From Sorangium cellulosum (GTDB lineage Bacteria; Myxococcota_A; Polyangia; Polyangiales; Polyangiaceae), in contig NZ_CP012670.1 of NCBI RefSeq assembly GCF_004135735.1, positions 5,224,501 to 5,288,500 of the forward strand: a stretch of 64,000 nucleotides of DNA, read 5' to 3'. Below the pieces are notes generated by a model. It saw nothing but the letters and a program-made list of their open reading frames with translations. It did not search any database and was not told where the DNA came from. Below, piece by piece: positions 51,935-61,380 of the stretch. A program made the translations under genes and the position numbers. Within the stretch, counting starts at the first letter, position 1. Every line of letters begins with the position of its first letter.

Positions 51935-54799
51935 TCAGTCGCTGACATCCGAATTTTCCTCTTTCTTCGGCTTCTTGAAGTACCGGACTCGCTTCTGCTG
52001 CAGCGGATACCAGACGCTGCGCGGAACAACCGGCGTGTCCTCGAACATCCGGCCTGCGCCGGGAGCCTCCGCGCGCGTGAGCCGCACGACCCGCGGCCCC
52101 GAGGGCGGGTGGACGGCGGCACCGGAAAGATCGGTATCGCCGCCGAGCGCCAGCGAGAGCGGCCGGAGGAAGTAGATGCGCGAGGAGCAGCCGAGCCCCG
52201 CCAAGAATTCCTGGATCAGGCTCGCGTCGCGGGGGTCCGCGCGGGGCGCGGGAGGCGCCGCGGCGTCCGGCAGCGGAGCGGCCGGCGGCGCGCCGGGTGG
52301 CTCGGCCGTCGCCCGCTCGACGTAGATCAGCATCCCGTCCTCGTCGTTGACCCCGACGCCGGCCACCGCGCCGGCGCTGCCGCTGTACCCTGTCGCGAGG
52401 CGGACCGCGCCGCGCACCGGAGCGGTGGGCGAGATCGAGAACGCTCCGGCCGAATGCCAGGCGCCCGCCACGTCGCCCTGGCCCGCCCCGGGCGCGGCCG
52501 CATCGGCGGCGAGCACCGCCACGGTCGCGCCGCTCGAGGCCGCCCCAGGCGGCGTGCCGGGCTCGCCGACCGCCGCGGCCGCGACGGTGCGCGGGTCCAC
52601 CTTGAGCACGCGCAGCCGCACGTCCGGCCGCGCCGCGTCGGGGCGGATCTCGGTGGTCGCGAGCGCGTACGGGAAGCCGTGCTGCGGGAGCCCCTGGGTG
52701 CGCCAGACGCCCTCCCCCGCCTCGGGCGGGGCGACGCGCGGCGCGAGCGGCGGCCCCGGGAGCAGGTGCCGCAGCGTCATGTAGAAGAAATCGCGCGACT
52801 CCCGCCGGATGTAGCGGGGGAAGTTCATGAGGCCCATGCCGCGGATCAGGCGGCGGCCGCGGAACCGGTACCCCGAGAGCCCCGAGACCTCCCCCTCGGC
52901 CTCCCATTCCCCCCGGAGCGCGCGATCCAGCGCCGGCAGCTCGCCGCCCGGCGCCACGTAATAGAACTCGAGCCCGCTGTGCCCCGCGTTCATGTCGAGC
53001 GCGATCCCGTAGGCGCAGCGGGCCTGGATCATCGCCCGGGCGAGGGCGTCGGGGCTGATGTCGCCCCCGTAGAAGTACGCGACGAAGCGCTCCTTCGTCA
53101 GGCAGATGCCGCTCCGGACCGTGTGAGTCTTGTCGGCCCACCCGGGCGGCGTGCCGCCCCACCACGTCCGCCCGTAGGGGTTCCACTTCTCGTCCTGCAC
53201 CATCACCGTCATGTTCTGGCGGTACGAGAGCATCCACTCGGGGATGGTCTCGTCCTCGGACCAGGTCCCGAAGACGGTGCTGCCGTCGCGCCGGACGGCC
53301 ACGGTGGCGGCGTAGGGCTTCGGCGGGAGGTACACGACCCCGTCGGCCATCATGCCGAACTCGCCGTGCATGGCCTGGAAGCCCGCGTTCGACGCGGCGA
53401 CCACGCGCTTCATGACCTCGGGCGTGCGCGGGATGAGCCCCGGCCCCGCCTCGCCCGTCGCGCCCTTGGGCTCCACCGTGCCCGCCATCATGTGCAGCTC
53501 CACCTGGCGGGGATCCCAGAGGGCGATGTAGACGCGCGTCGCCCTGCGCGCGCGATCCGCCCGGAGGAAGGTGGTCATGAACGCCGGCGGGAGCCCGTCG
53601 AGCTTGCGCACGAAGGCGTCGCCGCCCTGCGGGGTCCACTGCCCCTCGCCGGGCAGCGGGGGCGTCACCCACGGCACGAGCGGCGGCGGCGGCCAGCCGA
53701 TCTCGGGGTCGATCGGGATCTGGCGGACGGGCGGATCGAGCGCGCTCTTGCCGAGATCCGCGGCGATGTCCTCGGCGCCCGTGTCGCCCGTCACCGCCTC
53801 CTTGTTGCGCAGGATGAAATCGAGCGCCGTGAACGCCACGGCCTTGACCGTCTGCATCGCGTCGTCGCCGATCACGAACCGCACGCGATCGACCGCCCAC
53901 GTGACGACGTTCCCCGGCCGCGCGGTCTCGCTCGCCTCGGCGCGGATCCACGGGGGCAGCGGCGCGTCCGCCGCGCCGCGCAAGGGCAGGCGCGCCTCGC
54001 GGCCGCTCGCGCGCACGACGACGGCGCGGTCGTCTTCCAGGGCGATCTCGACATCGCGCGCGCTCGATGGGCGGGTCGCCCCTCCGGGCGCGTCACCTCC
54101 GGGCGCCTCGACGCCGGGTTCCTTGGCGCCGGGTTCCTTGGCGTCGGGTTCCTTGGCGCCGGGCTCCTCGGCGCCGGGCTCCTCGGCGCCGGGCTCGTCG
54201 GCGCCGGGAGGTGCGCCCCGGGAGACGTCGATCGCGAACGTCCGCCGTCCGATCCCGCGGAACCGACCAGTCGTCTGCCAGTTCGTGACGGCGTTCTGCA
54301 GCCGTTCGATCCGGGACCAGTCCCCGCCGCTCCGCAGGGGCTGACCGTCGAGGTGGAGCACGTGCACGGTGGGCGACGCGGCCTCGATCAGCGGGCGCGA
54401 GACGTACGCGAGCGTCTCGCGGCGGACCACGGGCCTCGACTCCTCCGCGCCGCTCGTCTCCGTGAGGTTGTGGATCCCCGAGACGGCGAGCAAGACGCCC
54501 TCCGGCGAGAGCTCCGTGTCGACGAGGTACAGATCGGTGGGCTCGCCCCGGACGGCGCCGCGCGCGACGGCCCGCGCGCTCAGGCCGAACGGCCGGAACG
54601 CCCCGCCCGGCGGGTCCACCCACACCACGTCGCCGGGCGCCGCCGCGATGCCCTGCTCCGCGAGCGCCGTGGCGAGCGCGGTCGACCGGTCGCGCGCGCC
54701 GCCGCCCACGCCCGGCGACATCGCCACGGCCGCGGACGCGCAGAGGACGATGATGCCGATGCGCTCGCGGCGCAGGGAGGGCGTTTCGGGGGACTGCAT
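51935..54799 (-). CDS. Phosphodiester glycosidase-like secreted protein
   Basis: A 954-residue protein with an N-terminal hydrophobic segment (RIGIIVLCASAAVAMSP). The centre (~440-650) resembles the NAGPA/phosphodiester-glycosidase family: ASNAGFQAMHGEFGMMADGV, an internal TVAVRRDG segment, RSGICLTKERFVAYFYGG, and ALDMNAGHSG at the place of the usual LDGGGS. An EPGAE pentapeptide repeat region lies at ~200-232. ATG 54799 is used; the frame is open to 54931. Families of this type act on sugar phosphodiesters outside the cytoplasm, but substrate and activity here are unproven. Confidence 0.7.
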   Translation of the reverse strand: MQSPETPSLRRERIGIIVLCASAAVAMSPGVGGGARDRSTALATALAEQGIAAAPGDVVWVDPPGGAFRPFGLSARAVARGAVRGEPTDLYLVDTELSPEGVLLAVSGIHNLTETSGAEESRPVVRRETLAYVSRPLIEAASPTVHVLHLDGQPLRSGGDWSRIERLQNAVTNWQTTGRFRGIGRRTFAIDVSRGAPPGADEPGAEEPGAEEPGAKEPDAKEPGAKEPGVEAPGGDAPGGATRPSSARDVEIALEDDRAVVVRASGREARLPLRGAADAPLPPWIRAEASETARPGNVVTWAVDRVRFVIGDDAMQTVKAVAFTALDFILRNKEAVTGDTGAEDIAADLGKSALDPPVRQIPIDPEIGWPPPPLVPWVTPPLPGEGQWTPQGGDAFVRKLDGLPPAFMTTFLRADRARRATRVYIALWDPRQVELHMMAGTVEPKGATGEAGPGLIPRTPEVMKRVVAASNAGFQAMHGEFGMMADGVVYLPPKPYAATVAVRRDGSTVFGTWSEDETIPEWMLSYRQNMTVMVQDEKWNPYGRTWWGGTPPGWADKTHTVRSGICLTKERFVAYFYGGDISPDALARAMIQARCAYGIALDMNAGHSGLEFYYVAPGGELPALDRALRGEWEAEGEVSGLSGYRFRGRRLIRGMGLMNFPRYIRRESRDFFYMTLRHLLPGPPLAPRVAPPEAGEGVWRTQGLPQHGFPYALATTEIRPDAARPDVRLRVLKVDPRTVAAAAVGEPGTPPGAASSGATVAVLAADAAAPGAGQGDVAGAWHSAGAFSISPTAPVRGAVRLATGYSGSAGAVAGVGVNDEDGMLIYVERATAEPPGAPPAAPLPDAAAPPAPRADPRDASLIQEFLAGLGCSSRIYFLRPLSLALGGDTDLSGAAVHPPSGPRVVRLTRAEAPGAGRMFEDTPVVPRSVWYPLQQKRVRYFKKPKKEENSDVSD
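54098..54200. repeat. 15-bp tandem repeats coding EPGAE pentapeptides
   Basis: About seven units of GGCGCCGGGCTCCTC-like DNA with small variations code (EPGAE)n within the glycosidase-like protein. The unit length of 15 keeps frame. Confidence 0.85.
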
Positions 54800-55020
54800 T
54801 CGCCAGCAACAACGCGCGGGGGAAGAGGCTCCTGCCCGTGCGGCCGAGGACGACCGGGCGCGCGGGAGCCCGCCGTTATCACCGTTTCTGCACCGTGGCC
54901 AGACTCGGGGGGGGCGCGCCGGCGGGCCCATCGCGCCGCGGCCGCCCCGACGCCGGCCTCACTTCGTGCGACCAGCGCTAGCCTCCTCGGAACCGGCGGT
55001 GCTACATCGGGCGCCTCGCC

Positions 55021-55332
55021 ATGTCGAACGCTGACTCGCCCCCCATCCGCCGCGACGAGGCGGTGACGATCGCGCGCCTCGCCCACCTCGATCTCTCCGC
55101 CGAGGAGATGGAACGCCTCACCGGCGATCTCGGCAACATCCTGCGCTACGTCCGGCAGCTCGAGGAGCTCGACGTCTCGGCCGTGCCGCCGACGGCGCAC
55201 GTGCAGATCGAGCGGCTGCCGCTGCGCGCCGACGAGGAGGCGCCGAGCCTGCCGCGCGAGGTCGCCCTGCGCGAGGCCCCGCGGGTGGAGGACGACGGCT
55301 TCGCCGTGCCGGCGTTCGTGGACGAGGGGTGA
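55021..55332 (+). CDS. gatC: Asp/Glu-tRNA amidotransferase subunit C
   Basis: A 103-residue GatC, the small clamp subunit of the GatCAB complex that amidates Glu-tRNA(Gln) or Asp-tRNA(Asn). Typical motifs are IARLAHLDLSAEEMERLTGD and DVSAVPPTAHV. Its stop overlaps the gatA GTG as GTGA, so the two are coupled. gatB is not in the window, common in bacteria where it lies elsewhere. Confidence 0.93.
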   Translation: MSNADSPPIRRDEAVTIARLAHLDLSAEEMERLTGDLGNILRYVRQLEELDVSAVPPTAHVQIERLPLRADEEAPSLPREVALREAPRVEDDGFAVPAFVDEG

Positions 55333-56876
55333 GGCCGATGGACACAGCGATCCTCGATCGATCCATCCCCGAGATCGCGGCGCTCGTGCAGCGCGGCGAG
55401 GTGAGCGCCGAGGAGGTGGCGAGGGCCGCGCTCGCGCGCATCGAGCAGCGCGACGGCGCGCTCAACGCCTTCCTGACGGTGCAGGCAGAGCAGGCCCTCG
55501 AGGCCGCGCGCGCGCTCGACGCGCGGCGCGCGCGCGGCGAGGCGCTCGGCCCGCTCGCGGGCGTGCCGATCGGGCTCAAGGACGCGCTCTGCACCGAGGG
55601 CGCCCCCACGACGGCGGGCTCGAAGATCCTCACGCGGGCGGCGGCGGGCGCGGCCCGCGCGCCCGACCCGGCGCGCGGGTACCGGCCCCCGTACGACGCG
55701 ACGGTCGTCGCCCGCCTGCGCGCCGCGGGCGCGATCCTGCCGGGCAAGTGCAACATGGACGAGCTCGCGATGGGCTCGTCGAACGAGAACAGCGCGTTCG
55801 GCCCGGTGAAGAACCCGTGGGACCGGGCGCGCACCCCCGGCGGCTCGTCCGGCGGCAGCGCGGTCGCGGTGGCGGCGGGGATGACCCCCGGCTCGCTCGG
55901 CTCGGACACGGGGGGCTCCATCCGGCAGCCGGCGAGCCTCACCGGCGTGGTCGGCCTCAAGCCGACGTACGGCCGGGTCTCTCGCTACGGCCTCATCGCG
56001 TTCGCCTCGAGCCTCGACCAGATCGGGCCGTTCGCGCAGGACGTGAAGAGCGCGGCGCGCCTGCTCGAGGTGATCGCGGGCCGCGACCCGCGCGACGCGA
56101 CGAGCCTCGACGCGCCGGTGGGCGCGTACGAGGCCGCGTGCGGCCGCGACGTCGCGGGGCTGCGCATCGGCGTGCCCGAGGAGTACTTCGCGAAGGGCCT
56201 CGACGAGCAGGTCGGGGCGAAGGTGCGGGGGGCCATCGACGGCCTGCGCGGGCTCGGCTGCGAGATCAGGCCGGTGCACCTGCCGCACACGCGCTACGCC
56301 GTGGCGGCCTACTACATCGTCGCGACCGCCGAGGCGTCGTCCAACCTGGCGCGCTTCGACGGCGTGCGCTTCGGCCTGCGCGTCGACGGCGAGCGCGGCG
56401 GCAAGGCGGACCTCCAGGCCCTCTACGGCGCCACGCGGGGCGAGGGGTTCGGCCGCGAGGTCAAGCGCCGCATCCTGCTCGGCACGTACGTGCTCTCCGC
56501 GGGCTACTACGACGCGTACTACCTGCGCGCGCAGAAGGTCCGCACGCTCATCCGGCGCGACTTCGACGAGGCGTTCCGCGAGGTCGACCTCATCGCGGCG
56601 CCCGTGTCGCCGACGGTCGCGTTCCGGCTGGGGGAGCGGGTGGACGACCCGCTCTCGATGTACCTGGCCGACGTCTACACGCTGCCCGCCAGCATGGCCG
56701 GGCTGCCCGCGATCAGCGTCCCGTGCGCGACCGCGCCGGCGCCGGACGGCGGCCCGCCGCTGCCCGTCGGCCTGCAGCTCATCGGCCCCGCGCTGGAGGA
56801 GGCCCGGCTCCTCCGGGCCGCCTACGCGTGGGAGCAGATCTCTCCGGTGCGCGCGCTGCGCGCGCCGCTCGCGTGA
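55329..56876 (+). CDS. gatA: Asp/Glu-tRNA amidotransferase subunit A
   Basis: A 515-residue amidase-signature enzyme that releases ammonia from Gln for tRNA transamidation. The catalytic Ser-cisSer-Lys triad is seen as IGLKDALCTEG (Lys ~84), TPGGSSGGSAVAV and LGSDTGGSIRQPA. Length near the usual ~485. GTG 55329 overlaps gatC; ATG 55338 is an alternative start. Followed by a GNAT gene five bases on, possibly part of the same operon. Confidence 0.95.
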   Translation: MRPMDTAILDRSIPEIAALVQRGEVSAEEVARAALARIEQRDGALNAFLTVQAEQALEAARALDARRARGEALGPLAGVPIGLKDALCTEGAPTTAGSKILTRAAAGAARAPDPARGYRPPYDATVVARLRAAGAILPGKCNMDELAMGSSNENSAFGPVKNPWDRARTPGGSSGGSAVAVAAGMTPGSLGSDTGGSIRQPASLTGVVGLKPTYGRVSRYGLIAFASSLDQIGPFAQDVKSAARLLEVIAGRDPRDATSLDAPVGAYEAACGRDVAGLRIGVPEEYFAKGLDEQVGAKVRGAIDGLRGLGCEIRPVHLPHTRYAVAAYYIVATAEASSNLARFDGVRFGLRVDGERGGKADLQALYGATRGEGFGREVKRRILLGTYVLSAGYYDAYYLRAQKVRTLIRRDFDEAFREVDLIAAPVSPTVAFRLGERVDDPLSMYLADVYTLPASMAGLPAISVPCATAPAPDGGPPLPVGLQLIGPALEEARLLRAAYAWEQISPVRALRAPLA

Positions 56877-56880
56877 CGGG

Positions 56881-57468
56881 ATGAGCGCGGCGGTCACGAT
56901 CGCGGCGGCCGGCCCGGAGCACCTCTCCGGGCTCGAGGCGCTGTTCGAGGCGGTCGGCACCGCCTGCTACTGCCGGTTCTTCCACTTCGGGGGCACCAAC
57001 AACGAGTGGCTCGCGCGGTGCTCGGACGGCCAGGGCGAGAACCGCCGGGAGTTCGCCGAGGCGCTCGCCGCGGGCAGCGACGAGGCGCGGGGCGTCGTGG
57101 CGCTCGCGCCGGACGTCGTCGGGTGGCTCAAGGTCGCGCCCGTCGCGGCCGTGACCAAGGCGTACGAGCGCCGGCCGTACAAGGGCCTGCCCTGCTTCGC
57201 GGGCGATCGCGACGGCGTCTTCCTGATCGGCTGCGCCGTGGTGCACCCGGACCACCGCCGGCGAGGCGTCGCGACGGCGCTCGTCGCGGGCGCGGTGGAG
57301 CTCGCGCCCGCCTGGGGCGCGCGCGCCCTCGAGGCCCTGCCCCGCCGCTCGAAGGAGCCGCTGCGCGACGAGGAGCTGTGGACCGGCCCTGCCTCGGCGT
57401 TCACGAAGAACGGATTCGTCGAGGTGCATTCGTTCGAGCCGTATCCGGTGCTTCGCCGGGCGCTGTGA
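56881..57468 (+). CDS. GNAT-family acetyltransferase
   Basis: A 195-residue enzyme with the acetyl-CoA loop VHPDHRRRGVATALVAGAVE (R-x-x-G-x-A form). Its N-terminal part (YCRFFHFGGTNNEWLARC) includes three Cys and the WL and FHFGG motifs. Substrate not predicted. It follows gatA by four bases and is followed by a stem-loop, so it is the last gene of the gatCA transcript. Confidence 0.87.
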   Translation: MSAAVTIAAAGPEHLSGLEALFEAVGTACYCRFFHFGGTNNEWLARCSDGQGENRREFAEALAAGSDEARGVVALAPDVVGWLKVAPVAAVTKAYERRPYKGLPCFAGDRDGVFLIGCAVVHPDHRRRGVATALVAGAVELAPAWGARALEALPRRSKEPLRDEELWTGPASAFTKNGFVEVHSFEPYPVLRRAL

Positions 57469-57479
57469 GCCGACGGCCC

Positions 57480-57519
57480 CGGCGCGCGCGGCGGCGATCG
57501 ACGGCCGCCGGCCGCGCCG
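57480..57519. terminator. Hairpin after the gatCA-GNAT operon
   Basis: Sixteen-base arms at 57480-57495 and 57504-57519 (CGGCGCGCGCGGCGGC against its near-complement, two mismatches) surround an 8-base loop. Position fits a terminator before the next gene. Confidence 0.5.
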
Positions 57520-57611
57520 CGGAGATCGCGGGCGCTCCGGCGGGCTCCCGCTGCCGGGCGCGCGCCGCTCTTGCTTGCGCCAGCCGACCAGCTAGTGTCG
57601 CGGCCGCGCGC

Positions 57612-58799
57612 ATGGCTTCCCTGTCCGAGCCCCCCGACGCTCCGGCCCTCGACGCCACCGAGCTCGACGCCCTCGAGCCGCGCTCCGCCGCCGGAGAGGA
57701 GCAGGCCGTCCCCCCACGCCAGGCCGACGCGGCCACGGACGACCCGGGCGAGCCGGCGTCGACCTCTGCCGTCGAGGCCTCGCCGTCCAGCCGGCGAGGG
57801 CCCTCGTCCCGGAGGGGCCGCGTCGTCGCGCTCACCGGCGCCGCGTCCTTCCTGGGGCGCAACCTCATCGGCATCCTCGAGGAAGACCCGCAGATCGCCC
57901 GCGTCGTGGCGATCGACGTCAAGCCGCCGGACACGGGCGGCGCCAAGCTGCGCCTGCACACGATCGACCTGACGGCGCCCGCGTCCGAGGAGCGCGTCAC
58001 CGAGGTGCTCGCGGCCGAGCAGGTGGACACGCTCGTCCACCTCTGCTTCCTCTCGTCGCCGACCCCGGCGACCGCGTGGGCCCATGAGCTCGAGTCGGTG
58101 GGCACGATGCACCTGCTCCACGGCGCGCGCCAGGCGAGCCTGCGCAAGCTGGTCCTCTGGAGCCAGACGATCCTCTACGGCGCCCACCCGACCAACCCCA
58201 ATTTCCTCACGGAGAAGCACCCGCTCCGCGCCGATCCGGAAGAGCGCTTCTTCGCCGACAAGATGGCCGCCGAGCGGGAGGTCAACGCCTTCGGCGCGCA
58301 GGCCAAGGGCACGCTCGTCACGATCCTGCGCACCGCGCCCATCCTCGGCCCGACGGTCCAGAATTACCTGACCCGGTACCTGGCGCGGCGGCCGGTCATG
58401 ACCCTGCTCGGCTTCGACCCGCTGTGGCAGTTCATCCACGAGGTCGACGCGATCGCCGCCTTCAAGCTCGCGATCGACGGCGATTTCCCGGGGACGTTCA
58501 ACATCGTCGGCGACGGCGTGCTCCCGCTCTCCACGGTGGTGCGCCTCGCGGGCCGGACGCGCCTCCCGGTGCTGCACAGCGCCGCCGCCCCGCTCGTCTC
58601 GGCCCTCTGGGCCGCGCACGCGGCGCTCGCGCCCCCGAGCTTCCTCCAGTACCTGCGCTATCTCTGCGTGGCAGACGGCCAGAAGGCGGCGCGGGTCATG
58701 GGCTTCCGGCCGGTGTACACCACGCGCGAAGCGCTGCTCGATTACATCAGCGCGCAGCGGCTCCGGGACGTACGGCTCCTTCAGGAGACACCGGCATAA
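57612..58799 (+). CDS. Atypical extended SDR, copy 2
   Basis: A 395-residue paralogue of the SDR at 24618-25595, with an extra disordered Pro/Ala/Ser-rich N-terminus of ~65 residues. The nucleotide motif is degenerate (LTGAASFLGRNL, GxxSxxG). Equivalent segments are VVAIDVK, LVLWSQTILYG, LRTAPILGP, MTLLGFDPLWQFIHEVDA and NIVGDGVLPLS. The YxxxK site reads FFADK, so Tyr is replaced by Phe while Lys remains. Catalysis is doubtful. It precedes an acyltransferase by 20 bases, repeating the copy-1 partnership. Confidence 0.87.
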   Translation: MASLSEPPDAPALDATELDALEPRSAAGEEQAVPPRQADAATDDPGEPASTSAVEASPSSRRGPSSRRGRVVALTGAASFLGRNLIGILEEDPQIARVVAIDVKPPDTGGAKLRLHTIDLTAPASEERVTEVLAAEQVDTLVHLCFLSSPTPATAWAHELESVGTMHLLHGARQASLRKLVLWSQTILYGAHPTNPNFLTEKHPLRADPEERFFADKMAAEREVNAFGAQAKGTLVTILRTAPILGPTVQNYLTRYLARRPVMTLLGFDPLWQFIHEVDAIAAFKLAIDGDFPGTFNIVGDGVLPLSTVVRLAGRTRLPVLHSAAAPLVSALWAAHAALAPPSFLQYLRYLCVADGQKAARVMGFRPVYTTREALLDYISAQRLRDVRLLQETPA

Positions 58800-58819
58800 G
58801 GTGGTCGGGGGGTAGGGAC

Positions 58820-60082
58820 ATGGCGACGGAACAGGGGCGAGAGCGCAAGGGAGCAGCGAACGGACCGTCGGCGCCGGCGCGCGGGCGGCCTGATCTCTCG
58901 GGGGCGACGCAGCTCATGCCGAGCATCGACGTCGAGGAGGAGGAGGCCCGGTACCTGGCGCCGATCGGCCCGACGGAGCCCTCGGAGGCGCGGAAGACGC
59001 AGCCCCCCGGGCTGCACGCGCCGGCGATGCCGGTGACGGCCGAGGAGCTGGAGCGCCAGATCCGGGAGCTCGAGGCGCGGCTCAAGAGCATCCTCGCCGT
59101 GGATCGAGGGCAAGGGGCGGGCGGCGCGGCCGCCCTGGAGCCGACGGCGGCGCGGATCCCCCTCGGCGGCGCCGGCGCCGCCGCCTCGGCCGCCCCGGCG
59201 AGCGAGCCCCCGCTGCCCCCCGGGAGCGGGACGGCGCGGGACGTCCTGTCGACCGACTTCTACCTGCGCCAGTGGGGGCGCGCCGGCCTGCGCAGCCGCT
59301 CGGAGGAGGTCGACGAGTTCGGCTTCGATCCCAAGTACGAGGCCCGGTACAAGGTGCTCTTCGACTTCCTGTACCGGCACTATTTCCGGGTCGATCTCGA
59401 GGGGGTCGAGCACATCCCGCGCGAGGGGAGGTGCCTCGTGGTGTCCAACCACTCGGGCGGGCCGATCCCCTACGACGGGCTCATGCTGCGGACGGCGGTG
59501 CGGCGCGAGCACCCGGCGCAGCGCGAGCTCCGCTGGCTGGCGGAGGACTTCGTGTACTACCTGCCGTTCGCCGGCACGATCATGAACCGGCTCGGGGCCG
59601 TGCGGGCCTGCCAGGAGAACGCCGAGCGGCTGCTCGCGGGCGGGCGGCTCGTCGCGGTGTTCCCGGAGGGGGTCAAGGGCATCGGCAAGCTGTACAAGGA
59701 CCGGTACCGGCTCCAGCGGTTCGGTCGCGGCGGGTTCATCCGGCTCTGCCTGCGCACGCGCACGCCGCTCATCCCCTGCGCGATCGTGGGCGCGGAGGAG
59801 ACGAACCCGCTCCTTTACCGCGTCGAGCACGTCACGCGCGCGCTCGGCATCCCCTACCTGCCGATCACCCCCACGTTCCCCGCCCTCGGGCCGCTCGGCC
59901 TGGTGCCCGCGCCCACCAAGTGGAAGATCCGCCTGGCCGAGCCGGTTCACTTCGACGCCTACGGCCCGGAGGCGGCGGACGACCAGCTCCTGGTGCGGCG
60001 CCTCGCCGAGCGCGTGCGCGCCACGATCCAGGGGCTCATCGACGAGACCCTGGCCACCCGGAAATCGATCTGGTTCGGATGA
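58820..60082 (+). CDS. Lysophospholipid-type acyltransferase, copy 2
   Basis: A 420-residue LPLAT (MGAT-like). The first ~150 residues are disordered with a short coiled coil (LERQIRELEARLKSI); then SNHSGGPIPYDG (catalytic His and Asp), VAVFPEGVKGIGK, TPLIPCAIVGAEE, and the terminal KSIWFG block matching KSIFW of copy 1. GGGTAGGG precedes the ATG. Its stop overlaps truB as ATGA. Substrate unknown; probably acts with the neighbouring SDR. Confidence 0.88.
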   Translation: MATEQGRERKGAANGPSAPARGRPDLSGATQLMPSIDVEEEEARYLAPIGPTEPSEARKTQPPGLHAPAMPVTAEELERQIRELEARLKSILAVDRGQGAGGAAALEPTAARIPLGGAGAAASAAPASEPPLPPGSGTARDVLSTDFYLRQWGRAGLRSRSEEVDEFGFDPKYEARYKVLFDFLYRHYFRVDLEGVEHIPREGRCLVVSNHSGGPIPYDGLMLRTAVRREHPAQRELRWLAEDFVYYLPFAGTIMNRLGAVRACQENAERLLAGGRLVAVFPEGVKGIGKLYKDRYRLQRFGRGGFIRLCLRTRTPLIPCAIVGAEETNPLLYRVEHVTRALGIPYLPITPTFPALGPLGLVPAPTKWKIRLAEPVHFDAYGPEAADDQLLVRRLAERVRATIQGLIDETLATRKSIWFG

Positions 60083-61380
60083 AGCGAGCTGCGCTGTCGG
60101 ATCCTCCACCCAAGTCCGAGCACCCCACGAGGCCGGGGCATCGCCCGGCGTCCGAGCGGCCGGCCGGTCCGGGCCCGCGTCGGGACGGCGTGCTGGTCAT
60201 CGACAAGCCCAGCGGGCCGACGAGCCATGACGTCGTGGCCCGGCTGCGCCGCGCGCTCGGCGTGAAGCGCATCGGGCACGCCGGGACGCTCGACCCGATG
60301 GCGTCCGGCGTCCTCGTCGTGCTCGTCGGGGAGGCCACCAAGCTCGCCCCGTACCTGACCGCGCAGGACAAGCGCTACACGGCGCGGGTCGTCCTCGGCG
60401 TGGGGACAGACACCCTCGACGCGAACGGCGAGGTCACCGCGACGCGGGCCCTGCCGCGGTGGCTCGACGAGGAGCTCGACGCGCTCGCGCGGGCCGGCGG
60501 CCCCCTCGGTGGCGACGCGGGTGAGGCGCTCGCGCGCGCGGCGCCGCGCCTCGCCGCGGCGCTCGACGCCGAGCGCGCGCGCCGGGCTCAGACGCCGCCG
60601 GCCTACTCGGCCATCAAGGTCGCGGGGCAGCGCAGCTACGCCCTGGCGCGCGCTGGCCAGGCGGTGGACCTGTCCGCCCGGGCGGTCGAGGTCCGGTCGC
60701 TCGGGCTCACAGGCGCGTCGGGCGGCGGCCCCGCAGCGCTCGCCGGCGCGTCGGGCGGCGGCCCCGCAGCGCTCGCCGGCGCGTCGGGCGGCGGCCCCGC
60801 AGCGCTCGCCGGCGCGCCGGGCGGCGGCCCCGCAGCGCTCGCCGGCGCGCCGGGTGGCGGCCCCGCAGCGCTCGCCGGCGCGCCGGCCCCGGGCTCCGCG
60901 ACCGCCACCCTCGAGCTCGATCTCGCGGTGAGCAAGGGCTACTACGTCCGCTCGCTGGCGCGCGATCTCGGCGCGCACCTCGAGGTCCCCGCGCACCTGT
61001 CGGCGCTCCGTCGCACCGCGAGCGGCAGCTTCACCCTGGACCAGGCGGTGGCCCTCGACGCCGGCGTCGACGCGCTGCGCGCCGCGCTCCGCCCGCTCGC
61101 CGAGGCAGCGTCGTCCAGCCTGCCCGTCGCGTTCCTGACCGAGCACGGCGCCCGGCGCGCGCGCCTCGGTCAGGCTCTCACCGAATCCGACTTCACCGTC
61201 GTTCCTACGCATCCTGGCGCGTCGGTATGGCTCGCTCCGGACGGACAGGTCGTTGCGCTGGGCGCGCCCGAGCTCGGCGAGGACGTCGCCGAGAGGCCGC
61301 TTTCCCTGGCCACGGCTCGATTTTCCGTCCTCCGCGGCTTCACCGGGGTAGCCAATGACGGTGAAATTCCGGAGAGGTAG
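60079..61380 (+). CDS. truB: tRNA pseudouridine-55 synthase with Gly/Ala repeat insert
   Basis: Makes pseudouridine-55 in the tRNA T loop. Catalytic Asp72 is in HAGTLDPMASGVL, with DKPSGPTSHDVV and PPAYSAIKVAGQRSY, and KGYYVRSLARDLG. At 433 residues it is long (usual ~300): a basic N-terminal extension of ~35 residues and an insert at ~213-268 of five near-identical 11-residue GASGGGPAALA repeats. The insert lies between core strands, so it should loop out. Overlaps the acyltransferase stop (ATGA). Confidence 0.95.
   Translation: MKRAALSDPPPKSEHPTRPGHRPASERPAGPGPRRDGVLVIDKPSGPTSHDVVARLRRALGVKRIGHAGTLDPMASGVLVVLVGEATKLAPYLTAQDKRYTARVVLGVGTDTLDANGEVTATRALPRWLDEELDALARAGGPLGGDAGEALARAAPRLAAALDAERARRAQTPPAYSAIKVAGQRSYALARAGQAVDLSARAVEVRSLGLTGASGGGPAALAGASGGGPAALAGASGGGPAALAGAPGGGPAALAGAPGGGPAALAGAPAPGSATATLELDLAVSKGYYVRSLARDLGAHLEVPAHLSALRRTASGSFTLDQAVALDAGVDALRAALRPLAEAASSSLPVAFLTEHGARRARLGQALTESDFTVVPTHPGASVWLAPDGQVVALGAPELGEDVAERPLSLATARFSVLRGFTGVANDGEIPER
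60712..60884. repeat. 33-bp tandem repeat array inside truB
   Basis: Five units of 33 bp carrying GGCGGCGGCCCCGCAGCGCT with GCGTCG/GCGCCG variation. Frame is kept because 33 is a multiple of three. Units are nearly identical, indicating recent expansion. Confidence 0.95.
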
